A stretch of 64,000 nucleotides of DNA from Lithobates sylvaticus. Lineage: Eukaryota; Chordata; Amphibia; Anura; Ranidae. The position numbers and the translations under genes were made by a program. Under the pieces are notes generated by a model. That model had not been told where the DNA came from. It searched no databases and saw only the letters and a program-made list of their open reading frames with translations. Below, one piece after another: positions 23,848 through 36,765 of the stretch (its first letter is position 1; each line of letters opens with the position of its first letter). Where the stretch lies: the NCBI GenBank assembly GCA_028564925.1, contig CM053031.1, positions 93,274,273-93,338,272 of the forward strand, written 5' to 3'.

Positions 23848-24312
23848 AGGAGTTGTAAAGGCAGAAGTTTTTTTTTATTCTAATGCATTCTATGCATTAA
23901 GATAAAAAGCCTCCTGTGTGTAGCAGCCCCCCCAGCACGCCCTAACGCTTAACTGAGCCCCTCTCTGTCCAGCGATGCCCTCGACCGTCCCTGACTCTCC
24001 CTCCTGATTGGCTGAGACAAAAAAGTCGTGACATTGGCTCCCGCGGCAGTCAGTTAGCAAATCGGGGGAGAGAGGGGGTGGGGCTGAATGGCAACTCTGT
24101 GTCTGAATAGACAAACAGAGCTGCAGCTTCGCTCGGGTGCCCCCATGGCAAGCTGCTTGCTGTGGTGGCACTCGACAGGAGGGAGGGGCCGGAAGCAGAA
24201 AAGAGGGACCAGAGAATAGGAGTTCTGTGCAAAAGCCACTACACAGAGCAGGTAAGAAAAAAATGTATGTGTTTTTTTGTTTTCTTTTTTTAAATGAGGT
24301 TTTACAATCACT
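23848..24312. mobile_element. TTAAAG-type MITE
   Basis: Flanked by TTAA (23844-23847 and 24313-24316). The ends 'aggagttgtaaaggc' and 'ttttacaatcact' are inverted repeats. The body includes 'attggctgagac' and 'cagagcaggtaag' segments shared with other copies (34833-35280). Confidence 0.75.
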
Positions 24313-24396
24313 TTAAACATTCCTTTTTTTTTTTATTTGGGACAGTAGCTTTATATACTGTTGTATAAATTCTATAAGATCATGTACACTAGTGTC

Positions 24397-25022
24397 TAGG
24401 GTTGCACCGATACCAACTTTTTTTTTTTTTTTTTTTTTTTTAAGTACTGATACTTTTTTCAAGTACTCGCCATTACTGATTACCAATACTTTTTTTAATG
24501 TCATGTGACAGTTTTCAAAGCACAATACAGACTAATGATATCTTCTTATGCAGCACTGATGGGGCGTCAATGATGGGCACTGAAAGGCAGCACTTGCTAA
24601 TATTACTCTGAGATTCAAGACATAGCTGGGTGTAGTAAGATGTCTGAATGGGTTGTAATTGGTGCAAGAATCTGATGGGCTCGATAACAATCTGATCTGT
24701 AATTGTCGTTGGTGCGCGCTCCTGCTCCGCATGCGTCCAAATCTGCTGGTTGTTCTATCAGACTATCGCTACCCATCCCATCATAAAGTGTGTGGAACGC
24801 ATCACACCGTGGAACACATCGCGCATGCGCAAAATGTTTTTTTAATTTGATTTCTATCTTTTTTTGGGGTCAGAATGGCACAATCTGATAGGTAGGGGTA
24901 ATCTGATAGAACTACGGCACGCTGACACCCCCCTGTATTCTCTCAGCCACTTCCAGGAGGTAACGGATTAGGCATCGGAGCATTTGCATGAGTACAAGTA
25001 TACAAGTATCGGTGCAACACTA
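24397..25022. mobile_element. hAT-like MITE with TTGCACCGATA termini
   Basis: Left 'tagggttgcaccgatacc' and right 'gtatcggtgcaacacta' are inverted repeats. The 8-bp duplication is CTAGTGTC (24389-24396) versus CTAGAGTC (25023-25030), with one mismatch. A long T run near the left end pairs with a 'aagtactgatac' direct repeat. Confidence 0.83.
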
Positions 25023-25030
25023 CTAGAGTC

Positions 25031-27083
25031 AAAAGTGGACCGTTGAGGTCTGCAAAGTGAATATTCTTAAACAGATCTGAATACATCCTATGGCTTTCTA
25101 TGTACATTTGTATGCTAGACATTCAGATGCAAATATTTACCAAATTAAGAAAAAAATTGCATTGTCTCAGTTTATTGTTGGTTTTGAGGCGTTAAGTGTT
25201 GCTGAACACATAGGTGACTAAATATGTCTGAATGCATTAATCTGCTTTTTTTATTTATTTATTTTTCTAAAAAAAAAAAGGTTTTATTGAAAATAAGAAT
25301 AATTTGTTTATTTTTTTAAGTATAATTTCTCCTGCGTTTAGAAACCTAAATTCAGTACTGTCAGTGTACAATGAGGCCTAAACCAAAACCAAGACATAAA
25401 AATAGAACTGAATGAGACAATAAAGTAAGGTGTGACCTGCAGGTCTGCTGTGATCTTCTTGCAAGAGCAGAATGGCAGCTACAAATATCCATGATATGTC
25501 GTCACATGGCTTTGGCTGTTCTGGGTGGAGTAAAGTTGGCATTGCTTTTAACGTTTTGCTCATAAAATTAATGAATCACAGTAAGAAACAAGCTTTGTAA
25601 GATATACAAATATATTGTAGTTTAGGAACTAATAAGCAATCCAGACAAGATGAGATTATATATAAGGCTGGGTACACACTGGTGCGATGCAAATTCAGCC
25701 ATGCAAACTGTATGGCTGAGATCGCATCGCATTCATACCAGAATGGTGCAGGATCCTTTTTTTGGTCCGCACTGGAATTGGAATGCATGGGTGTTCACAT
25801 CTATGCGATCCGATTCCTGCACCATTTAGCAGTTCGCACTGCGAACCGATCTGGGGGTGTCATTAACTTTACATTGAAACCCCTAGCGGTTCACAGATGT
25901 CAGTCTGAACCAGTGTGTGATTCAGGTTCGATGCAGGAACCCACACTGAATTGCAGGGTTTCTTGCATTGCTCCAGTGTGAATCGGGACTAAAGGATAAC
26001 ACAACCTCTCTTTTTCTAATGAACAAATGAATCACTTGAGTGCTAGCCTGTATGTACCCCTTTATTACCAGGCCACTTTTCAGTTTTCAATGCTGTTATA
26101 GTTTGACAGTTACTCTGCTACCCAAATTAATGTTCTATTTCTTTTTAAGACGGAGCTTAAATTTGGTGGCATTTAATAATCACTTTATTTTTTATTATCT
26201 AAAAGTAAAAACACCAACCGTTTTAAATCAGAATTGTTTAGTTTAGCAAATGGTGTATACAGTGCAGGAGTCAGGGCTATTTATTGCACAGAACATCTTG
26301 CAGATATGAGTGGTCAGGAGTTGGTTCCTTTTCTGGTGGTGGTGGTTGCAGGACAGTGGTGATTTCCCTCATAACATCGGTGGTCATTGATGCTCAGTAC
26401 TCGTCATTCAGTCAACTATTCTAAACTAGAAAAATATATTTTTTTCCCTTGACACACGTTGTCTATATTTACATCTTTTAACGCTTCAGCTTGAGCGGAG
26501 GGTGAGATTTTTCCAGATGTCTGAGAGCTGCGACCCTGCCAACTCCCTGACCTCGCATACAGCTTACAGTAGCTGGATGTGGGAGACGGAGACTTGACAG
26601 GGTCAGGCAATTTGTATCTGGCTACCTTAGAGTGTAGAAACCCCTGCCCCCTTCCCATTTATTTTTTATTCTGAATTGGAAAAAGGTTAGAATCCAAGGA
26701 GGTATTCCTTCACTTACTCTCATGGAGACATAACAAGAAGTAGCAATCTGTATAAAGTGTGGGGAGATCTCCTTTTAAACTGTTGTCACCAAATAGGGTT
26801 TCCCATTGGAAGATTTTCCCTTGCCTCATGTTTTACTGTCTATTGAAAAATGTTGATTTCCCCCTGACTTTGTGTGTGGCAATAATGGTCACCAGGACAA
26901 ATCAAGAGAATGCATCACCCCAGGGACACAGATGGCAATAAAAACCTGACATTGCTATCTAACCAAAACCCTACTATCCAAAAATAGAATAGAAGGTTTT
27001 GGATGGAGGTACACTTTATCAAGTGATCATCACCCCTGCGTCCCCCATGTACCTATAAACCATAAATCATGCAGAGTGCCAGG
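25031..27083. other. Intron 1 stretch, one MITE, otherwise unremarkable
   Basis: Contains the MITE at 25663-25993. A fragment of the TTAA-class element lies at about 26060-26240 ('ccaggccacttttcagttttcaatgctg'). No gene. Confidence 0.4.
25663..25993. mobile_element. MITE, 'aaggctgggtacacactgg' type
   Basis: Left 'taaggctgggtacacactgg' and right 'ccagtgtgaatcgggactaa' are imperfect inverted repeats about 330 bp apart. It is related to the GGTTCACAC family. Confidence 0.65.
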
Positions 27084-27322
27084 CTAGAGGGTTGATTTAC
27101 TAAAGGCAAATATACTGTGCACTGTAAGTTCACTTGCTCCAGAGCTTAGTAAATTAGGTAAAGCCTCACTTTGCAAAGAATGCTCAATCACATGCAAGTA
27201 AAATAAAAAAACAGCATTTTTGTTTGTACATGATTGGATGATGAAACCCAGCAGATTTCCCGCAGATCTAGAGCAAATGCACAAGTGTGCAGTATATTTG
27301 CCTTTAGTAAATCATCCTCTAG
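27084..27322. mobile_element. Palindromic MITE with GATTTACTAAAGGCAAATATA ends
   Basis: Left 'ttgatttactaaaggcaaat' and right 'atttgcctttagtaaatcat' extend to about 35-bp inverted repeats ('atactgtgcac' and 'gtgtgcagtat'). Its layout resembles the element at 42706-42894, with tail-to-tail arms around a short centre. Confidence 0.8.
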
Positions 27323-28194
27323 GTGTTTAAAAACCAGCTAGAGGGACAGACTTTGAGATCTAAAACTGGTGCATGTGTGTTGTCGCAAGTTTTATTGTGC
27401 AGCTTCTGACTAGAAGTGAGGATATGATGTGTTTCCTGCAGAAATGTAGTGTAGCTTTGTAAGTGGGGCCTGAGCATTTGAGTCACTGACATTCACTACA
27501 GTTCCAAATTATTTGAGCCTCACGTGTAACAATCATCCGGGTTTGCAAGAGATAAGAACTGTCTGTATTGTTTCATAGCAACAAAACAAAACCTGCAATG
27601 GAAATTTACAGTTAGGAAATGAATGTGGAAGTACAGTTGCTGTGATTCAGGACAAATAGATCTTCTTATCAGACACATTGTTATATAAGATCTATGCAAC
27701 CAATTTAAGGTCTCCTAAAGCAGCCCAAAGATGAGCCAGTCTTTTTTTTTTTTTTTTTGTTCAACCAGCGTGTTTAACAACAAAAAAAGACTTGACCAAG
27801 TGTGTAGACGGGGGAATCCTCCCTGCTGAGCTATTATATTCTAAAAGCGGGGAAACTTACTTACTGATCAGTGTTGTAGGCTACAACCTGCAGCACTGAT
27901 GGAGTGGGGAAAAACTGACAGGGTGGTTGTACAGAAGTCGATTTGGTGGATCTACTTCTGTACAACCACAGTGCCCATACATAGATCAAAATCCATCCAG
28001 TCGCTGCTAAACTGACTGAATTTTGATCCATGAATGAGTTGTCTACCACATTAGAAAGTTAAATTCAATCAAAGGTTGTATGGCTCAGAACAGTGGGAAA
28101 CCAGTCTTACTTTGGAAGTTTGCAGTCAGGGTGTCCAAGCCGAGGTGTCCTCCTACACACCCATAGACAACCGGTCATCAAGAAATAGAAGCAG
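27323..28194. other. Intron 1 stretch
   Basis: About 27740-28060 is another copy of the dispersed family at 8996 (T run, 'gttcaaccagcgtgtttaac', 'tgatcagtgttgtaggctac', 'tctacttctgtacaac'). It contains a hairpin 'gtggttgtacagaagt...acttctgtacaaccac'. No gene. Confidence 0.45.
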
Positions 28195-28366
28195 CCGACA
28201 ACTCCATAACATTAAGTGTATTTATTGTAAAATCTTTGAGTACAGTCAGTGGCAGGCACGTTTTTGGCGATAAGCCTTCTCGCCGAAACACGTCTGCTGC
28301 TGACTATACTCACTGTGAAGGCTTTACAATAAATAAGCTTGATGTTATGGAGTTGCTGGCTGCTTT
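28195..28366. repeat. Head-to-head palindrome of a Penelope-like tail motif
   Basis: The left arm is 'caactccataacattaag', then 'tttattgtaaa', 'gagtacagtcag' and 'cacgtttttggcga'. It pairs as an imperfect reverse complement with the right arm 'tcgccgaaacacgtc', 'ctgactatactc', 'tttacaataaata', 'gatgttatggagttg'. The arms are about 80 bp with the centre near 28277. The 'gaaacacgtc' plus 'aataaa' order resembles the 3' tail of amphibian Penelope-like elements (inference). Confidence 0.75.
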
Positions 28367-29404
28367 TTTATTTTTTTCTTGTCCGTACATGGTTTTTTGG
28401 TTTTGTTTTTTTGTTCAGCAAAAAACTGAACCGATTACCCCATCCACACATTCAGACCCCTTTCACACCACACCGCCCATAGCATCAGCAGTAAAACACC
28501 GCCATTTTTAGCGGCATTTTACCGTCAGATTTGCAGCGCATTTCGGCCACTAGCGGGGTGCTTTTACCCCCGCTGGCAGATGAGAAAGGGTTAAAACCCC
28601 CGGAAAACCGCTGCAATAGCGGCGTTTTGCCCGTGGTATTACAGCGCTGCCCCATTGATTTCAATGGGGAGCAGCGCTGGAGGAGCGGTGAGTTCACCGC
28701 TCCAAAAAAGCTGCTGGCAGGACTTTTTGTGATGCCCTGCCAGCGCACCGCTGCAGTGTGAAAGCCCTCGGGCTTTCACACTACAGACAATGGTGCAGCT
28801 GTTTTAGGGCGGATTGCAGGCGCCATTTTCAACGATATAGTGCCTAAAAAACGACCTTGGTGTGAATGGGGGAATCCTCCCCTCTGTGTCACTGTATTCT
28901 GATAACTGAACTCCCCTGCCATCAATACATTGATCAGCTCTGCAGTCGTCTGATCAAGTGAAAACTACCAATTTACCAACAAGCTGGTTCTTGAAAAGTC
29001 AGTCGATAGATTGGATTCTAATGAACGGGAGCGGCCATACATTTGTGGGGTGCTTTGGGGAAGGGGGCGCCATGTGACAACCCTGGCCGTTGGTTGTCAG
29101 GTTTTTAACCACCTCACTACAGTGCATTTTCACCCCCTTCCTGGTCTGCGGGCGGGGGGCTTATCGGAATCCCTGAGCCCCCTTTAATAAGGGGACCCCC
29201 CCATCCCGGCCCCCCCCACCCTATGTGAATGAGTATGGGGTACATCGTACCCCTACCCATTCACCTGAGGGAAAAAATGTGTCAATAAAAAAACACACTA
29301 GACAGGTTTTTAAAGTAATTTATTAGGCAGCTCCGGGGGGTCTTCTTCCGACTCTTTCGCGCTTTCCGGCATCTTCTCTGTGCTTTCCGGCATCCATTAC
29401 CTGC
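28367..29404. other. Intron 1 stretch with MITE-like and TTAA-class pieces
   Basis: About 28455-28870 is a MITE-like unit ('acccctttcacaccacaccg', inner palindrome 'agccctcgggctttcacac'). 29100-29170 resembles the start of the TTAA-class element ('ttttaaccacctcactac'). No gene. Confidence 0.45.
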
Positions 29405-29407
29405 ATA

Positions 29408-29487
29408 GATGCGGGACCTCGATGGGAGCGAAGTTCTCCCCCTCCCTTGCCAATCTCTATATGGGATGGTGGGAGAGGTCCCGCATC
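29408..29487. repeat. 13-bp perfect hairpin arms
   Basis: 'gatgcgggacctc' (29408-29420) and 'gaggtcccgcatc' (29475-29487) are exact reverse complements about 54 bases apart. The match extends outward with one mismatch. The pair lies at the truncated 5' edge of the Penelope-like fossil. Confidence 0.8.
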
Positions 29488-29774
29488 TTTGCATGTGATG
29501 GCCCCCGCCATTCTGACACCCTTTTCTACTGTCGCTACATAGATGACTTTTTATTTATTTTTCTGACAAGGCTGATAGCCTGGAAGAATGGTTATCGTTT
29601 CTAACTGATAACTATTTAAATCTGAGATTCACAGGTTGCAGTAGCTCCATCTCGGTTGATTTCCTGGATGTTGGGTTAAAAGTAGAAGGCAGTAGAGTGA
29701 TAAGTCTCTTCAGGAAATCCACGGCTGGCAATGCACTCCTACGAGCGGATTTCAGCCACCCCAAACACACCCTA

Positions 29775-30175
29775 ATACCCCGTACACAAGATAGGATTTT
29801 TTGACGGAAAATGTTCGATGGGAGCTTGTTGTCGGAAATTCCAACCGTGTAGGCTCCATCAGAATTTGCGACACACAAAATTTGAGATCTGGATCTCAAA
29901 TTTTCCGACAACAAAATCCGTTCTCGTAAATTCCGATTGTGTGTACACAATTCCGCCGCACAAAGTTCCACGCATGCTCTGAATCAAGCAGAAGAAGAGC
30001 CGCACTGGCTATTTAGCTTAATTTTTCTCGGCTCGTCGTACGTGTTGTACGTCACCGCGTTCTTGACGTTCGGAATTTCCGACAAGATTTGTGTGACCGT
30101 GTGTATGCAAGACAAGTTTGAGCCAACATCCGTCGGAAAAAAAAAAACATGGATTTTGTTGTCGGAAGAGGAAGA
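29775..30175. mobile_element. GTACACACG-type MITE, copy 3, inside the Penelope-like fossil
   Basis: The left end 'ataccccgtacacaagatag' follows TA. The body matches copies 1 and 2 ('tttgagatct', 'tctcaaattttccgacaaca', 'ctcggctcgtcgtac', 'ttgacgttcggaatttcc'). The right terminus is eroded: it stops near 'ttgttgtcgga' without the expected 'ggggcat' end. The fossil's coding sequence resumes immediately after. Confidence 0.78.
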
Positions 30176-31668
30176 GGAATCCCCGTTGGACAATTTTTGA
30201 GACTGAAATGGATTTGTAGCCACAGCAATGATTATAAATGGGAGGCAGAGATTATGTTTAAACGTTTTGAAGACAGAGGTTATTCTAGAACAATATTACA
30301 TAGAACCATAACTATTGCTGATAACACTCCATGGGAACATTTACTACGCGATAGTAAAGGCAATAAAACATGTGACTGAATTAAAAATAGGTACAAACAC
30401 TATTAATTACAACAAAATTGAGGCAGGATCCTTACCCAAAACCCCATTCAGCTTGGAGTTCAATAAAATCAAAAATATTATTTTAAAATATCTACCAGTT
30501 TTATCCAATGATCCAATCTATGCTGAAATTCTCTGTAAAGGGGTTAAAACCATATCGCGTAGAGCCTCCACCTTGGGTAGAACTCTAACACCCGGTCTTT
30601 ATACAAGCAAACAAGTATGGCCACACTGGCTACAGTTCAAGGGCACCTTTCGATGTGGGTCCAACGGGTGTTCATGTTGTTTGCATGTTTTGAAGGGGGA
30701 TACTATTCAAGCCACTTCCATCAACATGCCCTCCAGAATAACATCTTTCATTGTAGCACAAGATACCTGGTATATGCCATTACATGCAAGTCATGGCGTA
30801 TGCAGTATGTTGGCCGAACGACACGCAGGTTGCGTGATTGACTTCAGGACCACTTGTATGGCATACAAAAAGATAAAAACACCAATGTGGCCAGGCATTT
30901 GAATGACATGCACCATAAAGATGTCTCCAATCTAGTCATTAAGGCAGTTGAAAAAATAGTCTCACCAGTTAGAGGAGGAGACAAGTTCAAGATCTTGTGT
31001 AAAAGAGACGTTTATTGGATATTCTTTTTTTTTTTTTTTTAACACCAGGATACAAGCAGATATAAACTTCGAGTGGGATGTCACTGATTATGAGTAATCT
31101 CTTATATCGACCTATTTGGGTCAAAAATGGGTTTTCATGTGAATTCCAATAGGTTGCATAATAGTTGTTTTTTAGACAAATGGTGATTGTCGTTCAAACA
31201 CTTAAATTCGGATCAATACCAGTGGGAGTGGTAATTCGTACCACTGCACTGGTTATATAATTATAGATAAAGAATACACTTTTGAAAAATGTTGTGCACC
31301 TGTATATGTGTACATATATGTAGACACCATACTTTTATATTGGCATTTTTTTGTTACTACAACAATATACTCTCTCCTTGTCCCCCGATGCACATACATA
31401 TTCTCAAATCAGAATGCTTTGGATTCATCAGATTTGACTTCAGAAGATATTTAAAATGTCAGCATCATGGGAGATTAGGCCTGATGACGGTGTCAGGAGT
31501 GTTCTGCATTTGGCTGGGGGGTTTCTTTGTGCTGAAAACCCTACAGGCTAATTTTCATGTATGAGATACGAGCACCGATGAAATACACATAAGCATAATA
31601 TTTTGATATTTTTGTTGCCTATATAACTTTTATGTAAGGGTTTATTTTTTTTCATCCATCTGCAGAGC

Positions 31669-31711
31669 GGATCAGATGAACACGGACAGACGGTCCGTGT
31701 TCATCCGATCC
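31669..31711. repeat. 18-bp hairpin
   Basis: 'ggatcagatgaacacgga' pairs with 'tccgtgttcatccgatcc' (one mismatch) around a 7-base loop. Function unknown. Confidence 0.75.
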
Positions 31712-32289
31712 TCCATAGAGGAGAGTTTCAGCTTCAATGTACATATGTACACATTTCAATACATGTACCTTGTTTGCTTCTGATGGTTTTGTTGTCCATA
31801 TATTTTTATTTTTTAGGGGAGTTGTCTTTTACTGGCAAATCCTTGTATTATGAAACGTATGTATCAAAGTAAGGATTTTGGGTTTGTTACCTAAACCACA
31901 TCACCAAGAATGAGACTGTCATGGCAGCTATGGAAATCTTGGTTCCCGCTGATTTACCTCAGTGTTTACCTTAGTGTTGATCTAAGCCAGATTGCCACCT
32001 GCTATGGGTGTATGCCAATCTTTCAGTTAAGCCCATGTTGTATATATTGGTATGTGGTTATACAAGTCATTCTTATCAGTTTAAGATCAAGCTATGAGTA
32101 AGCACCAGTAGTTACGGTGTTAGCGATCTGTTTTATCCTTGTTGCTTAATGGACTGTTATTAATAAAGAGATTTTTGTCGGAGTGTGGCCATCCGGATTA
32201 TCATCTTTGCTATATGCTATTGCATACTGAGTCGGCCCCCGTACCTGCTGGGGGAGGAGATCTTGTGGCTCAAACACCTGGAGCGGTTA

Positions 32290-32650
32290 TCTCGGTTTGT
32301 CTGCACCCTGCTGTGGCTGGCTTTCTGGCCTGGCACCCTGCTGTGGGTGACTGGCTGGCTTTCTGGCCTGGCACCCTGCTGTGGGTGACTGGCTTGCTTT
32401 CTGGCCTGGCACCCTGCTGTGGGTGACTGGCTTGCTTTCTGGCCTGGCACCCTGCTGTGGGTGACTGGCTTGCTTTCTGGCCTGGCACCCTGCTGTGGGT
32501 GACTGGCTTGCTTTCTGGCCTGGCACCCTGCTGTGGGTGACTGGCTGGCTTTCTGGCCTGGCACCCTGCTGTGGTTGACTGGCTGGTATCCTGCTGTGGG
32601 TGGGCTTGCTGGCTGGCACCCTGCTATGGGTGGCTGGCTGGACTGGCTGT
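32290..32650. repeat. 38-bp minisatellite
   Basis: About nine copies of 'ctggcctggcaccctgctgt' followed by 'gggtgactggcttgcttt' (38 bases; for example 32401 and 32439). The central copies are nearly identical and the outer copies are degenerate and shorter. Confidence 0.92.
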
Positions 32651-32864
32651 CACCTTGCTGTCGAGGTGAGCGAGGCCTGTCAAACTCAAAATGTTAGGCC
32701 AAGTGCATGGAGGCGTAATGACGTTATGTGCGTGTCCTGTGCCCCTCCCCCCGCACTGGGTCTGCAGGCTTCTGGGCCCCAAAAAGATGGCCGCGGAGAC
32801 CAAGATCGGTCTAGTCTGTGACCGATACCAGTGTTTAGAAAAATGCTAATATCGTCCCACAGTA

Positions 32865-32907
32865 AAGTGTGTGTGTGTGTATGTATGTGTGTGTGTGTGT
32901 GTGTGTA

Positions 32908-32940
<33 letters not shown>
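32865..32940. repeat. (TG)n/(TA)n microsatellite at the edge of inverted-repeat arm 1
   Basis: A TG run broken by 'tatg' and ending in 'tatatatat'. It directly abuts the left end of the inverted-repeat arm. Confidence 0.92.
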
Positions 32941-34461
<1,521 letters not shown>

Positions 34462-34821
34462 TTAGGCCCAGTTTACATCTGGCATTTTAATGATCCCTGC
34501 TGCGATTCTGCCTCGGAGCCCAAATTGCACTGCAATAATGACAAAATGCACCATGTGTGTTCGGGTGCCATTAATTTTCAATCGCACCTAAATGCGGTGC
34601 AGTTTTGTTGTGTGGCAAGTTGCAATGCTCAAAGCTTGTCAACCAAAAGCAGTGCCTGCTTTGGCCTACAAGCTTCCTGCTTTGTGGCTTGCTGCCCCAA
34701 AACTGCACCCGGTTTAAGGGCCCTCGAAAATGAATGCCACCTTATTATGTGTGGTGCGTTTTGTCATTATTGCGGGCAGAATTGCTGCAATCTAAAAACG
34801 TCAGATGTGAACGGTACCTGA
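34462..34821. mobile_element. MITE, 'ttaggcccagtttacatctgg' type
   Basis: Left 'ttaggcccagtttacatctg' and right 'cagatgtgaacggtacctga' are imperfect inverted repeats. The inner arms also pair ('gacaaaatgcaccatgtgtg' and 'gtgtggtgcgttttgtc'). Confidence 0.65.
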
Positions 34822-34832
34822 ATGTCCTTTAA

Positions 34833-35280
34833 ACGGGTTGTAAACCCTCATGGTTTTTCACCTTAATGCATTAAGGTGAAAAACCTTCTGTGGTGCTGCA
34901 GCCCCCCATTCTTCGGCCAGGAACGAGCATACCAGCTTTAGCTGGTGTCTTGTGTGCTGATTGGATAGATTGATAGCAGTGCAGCCATTGGCTCCCACTG
35001 CTGTCAATCAAATCTAATGACACCGGGGGGCGGGGCAGAGTCCTGCATTCTGTGTGAATGGACACATATGCAGAACTCGGGAGTGCGCCGGCATGGGTTT
35101 CCACCAAGGAGAGCGCTTCTCTGACGTGGACACTCAATGCGGGGAGGAGTCAGGAGCGTCGCTGAGGGAATCCAGAAGATGAGGATCGGGCCCACTTTGT
35201 GCAAAATGAACTGCACAGTGGAGTTAAGTATGACATGTTTGTTATTTAAAAAAAAAAAAAAGCAGCTTTACAATCCCTTT
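34833..35280. mobile_element. TTAAAG/TTAAAC-type MITE
   Basis: Flanked by TTAA (34829-34832 and 35281-35284). The ends are 'acgggttgtaaaccc' and 'gctttacaatccctt'. It has a local hairpin 'tttttcaccttaatgcatta' / 'aggtgaaaaa'. The right TTAA is shared with the next TTAA-class element, so the two abut. Confidence 0.75.
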
Positions 35281-35284
35281 TTAA

Positions 35285-36297
35285 CCACTTCCATACCGCA
35301 GAACATCATATGACGTCCTGGGTATTCAGTGGCTATAGCTGAATGATGCCTGCATCAGGCATCATTCAGATATAATTTCTCTCAGCCACCTTTCGGTGCT
35401 TCTACAGACTGCAAACAGTGAGCTGGAGAAGGAATCCGCCGGCACCGGAAGTTAGTCATAGAGAAAACCAAGGGTCAGATGGTCCCTGGCAGTCTCTGAC
35501 TCTCGGAGGCTTGGTTTGTGCTCTGACATGCACTGTTAACTGTGGAACCTTGTATAGACAGGTGTGTGCCTTTCCAAATCATGTCCAATCAACTGAATTT
35601 ACCACAGGTGTAGAAATATCTCAAGGATGATTAGCTGAAACAGGATGCACCTGACATGGTAAAGGCCGTGTATACTTATGTACGTGTTGTTTTTTTTTTT
35701 TCTCTAAATTTGAAAAGATTTCGTACAAACTCCTTTCATGTTGTCCTTATGGGGCACTGTTTGTAGAATTTTGAGGAAAATAATGAATTTAATCAATTTT
35801 GGAACATAACGTGTAAGTGACTGGCCCCAGGTGATACAGAGGAGAAACAAATCCTCCTCCAGAAGTTGTACCTGTCTATCTGCCGAGATAAACAGCATCT
35901 CCCTGTTCTGCCTAGCAACTAGTGACGCCGATCTCTGCTCCCTGTGATTGGAGCAGAGATCAGCATTCACTAGCTGACAGCCACGCCCCCCCACAGTAAA
36001 AAAAACACCCCTAGGCCTACTTAACCCCTACACTGCCACCTTGTGGTTAACTCCTAAACTGCCAGTGTCATTTATACAGAAATCAATGCATTTAAATGCA
36101 TTAATTGCTGTAAAAATGACAATGGTCCCAAAAATGTGTCAAAAATGTCCGATGTGTCCGCCATAATGTCGCAGTCACAAAAAAAATCGCAGATCTCCGC
36201 CATTAATAATAAAAAAAAAATTATTAATAAAAATGCTATAAAACTATCCCCTATCTTGTAAACGCTATAACTTCTGCGCAAACCGATCAATAATCGC
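35285..36297. mobile_element. TTAA-class composite with a Tc1/mariner tail inside
   Basis: Starts 'ccacttccataccgcagaac' after TTAA 35281-35284. The right part (about 35900-36297) matches the reverse complement of 41450-41720 ('catttatacagaaatcaatg', 'cataatgtcgcagtc', 'taaacgctataacttctgcgc'). The left start is in direct orientation, so the copy is rearranged. Interrupted by the Tc1/mariner-like segment 35557-35815. It ends where the MITE at 36302 inserted. Confidence 0.5.
35557..35815 (+). mobile_element. Tc1/mariner transposon 3' portion
   Basis: The order 'gtgtgcctttccaaatcatg', 'tccaatcaactgaatttacc', 'catctcaaggatgat'-like, 'aaacaggatgcacctga', 'tgtatacttatgtac', 'gtccttatggggcactgttt', 'gaattttgaggaaaataatg' and 'aatcaattttggaa' is the 3' untranslated end of a Tc1-like family common to fish, lamprey and frogs. 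No transposase remains. The known patchy spread of this family points to horizontal transfer (established for the family, not shown here). Confidence 0.7.
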
Positions 36298-36301
36298 TTA
36301 A

Positions 36302-36761
36302 AGAGGAGCTGCCCCCGCACAAAAAATATTAACAGTCAGCAGCTAAAAATACTGCAGCTGCTGACTTTTAATAAATGGACACTTACCTGTTCCAGGTTCC
36401 AGCGGTGTAGGCAGAATGTGACGAGAGACCGCTTGTCTCTCGCTGCCCCGCCGCCATCCTCTGTCAGGGAATCAGGAAGTGAAGACGCAACGTCTTCACT
36501 GCCCGGTTCCCTACTGCGCATGCGCCAGTCGCACTGCGCGCCTCTATTGGTCCCCGCTGTGTCCTGGGAACTGTGTTTCCCAAGTTACAACGGGGCATCT
36601 CCGGATAGGGGCGGGGCAGCCCCGGATAATTCGTCACGGAAGTGGGTGCAGATACCTGTATTATACAGGTATCTGCACCCCCCTGAAAGGTGCCAATTGT
36701 GGCACCGGAGGGGGGGAGGAATCCAATAAGCGGAAGTTCCACTTTAGGGTGGAACTCCGCT
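36302..36761. mobile_element. MITE with TTAAAGCGGAGTTCC-type ends
   Basis: Flanked by TTAA (36298-36301, 36762-36765). Left 'agaggagctgccccc' and right 'gggtggaactccgct' are inverted repeats. It holds a perfect 17-bp hairpin at 36644-36680. It is inserted into the end of the TTAA-class composite. Confidence 0.75.
36644..36680. repeat. Perfect 17-bp hairpin
   Basis: 'gggtgcagatacctgta', 3-base loop TTA, 'tacaggtatctgcaccc'. It lies within the MITE at 36302-36761. Confidence 0.92.
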
Positions 36762-36765
36762 TTAA

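Larger units (their letters stand above)
29405..32225 (+). mobile_element. Penelope-like retroelement fossil, 5'-truncated and interrupted by a MITE
   Basis: The left part (29405-29770) carries the C-terminal portion of a Penelope-type reverse transcriptase, with a 'GTSMGAKFSPSLANLYMG'-like block and a YIDD active-site motif. The right part (30176-31040) carries the thumb/linker ('PVGQFLRLK'-like) and a GIY-YIG endonuclease-like region ('YVGRTTRRLRD'). A MITE (29775-30175) separates them. About 31045-32225 is presumed 3' tail, ending with 'aataaagagatttttg'. The element lacks its 5' half and is clearly broken in several places. Transcription is in the same direction as LRRFIP1. The 3' limit is approximate. 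Confidence 0.75.

Noticed and set aside
30149-30379. Open frames across the junction of the MITE and the Penelope-like fossil
   Set aside because: They mix MITE and fossil sequence. Not a gene.
31474-31500. 'cctgatgacggtgtcaggag' as a hammerhead ribozyme core
   Set aside because: The CTGATGA is present but no GAAA partner or closing stem follows at the right distance.
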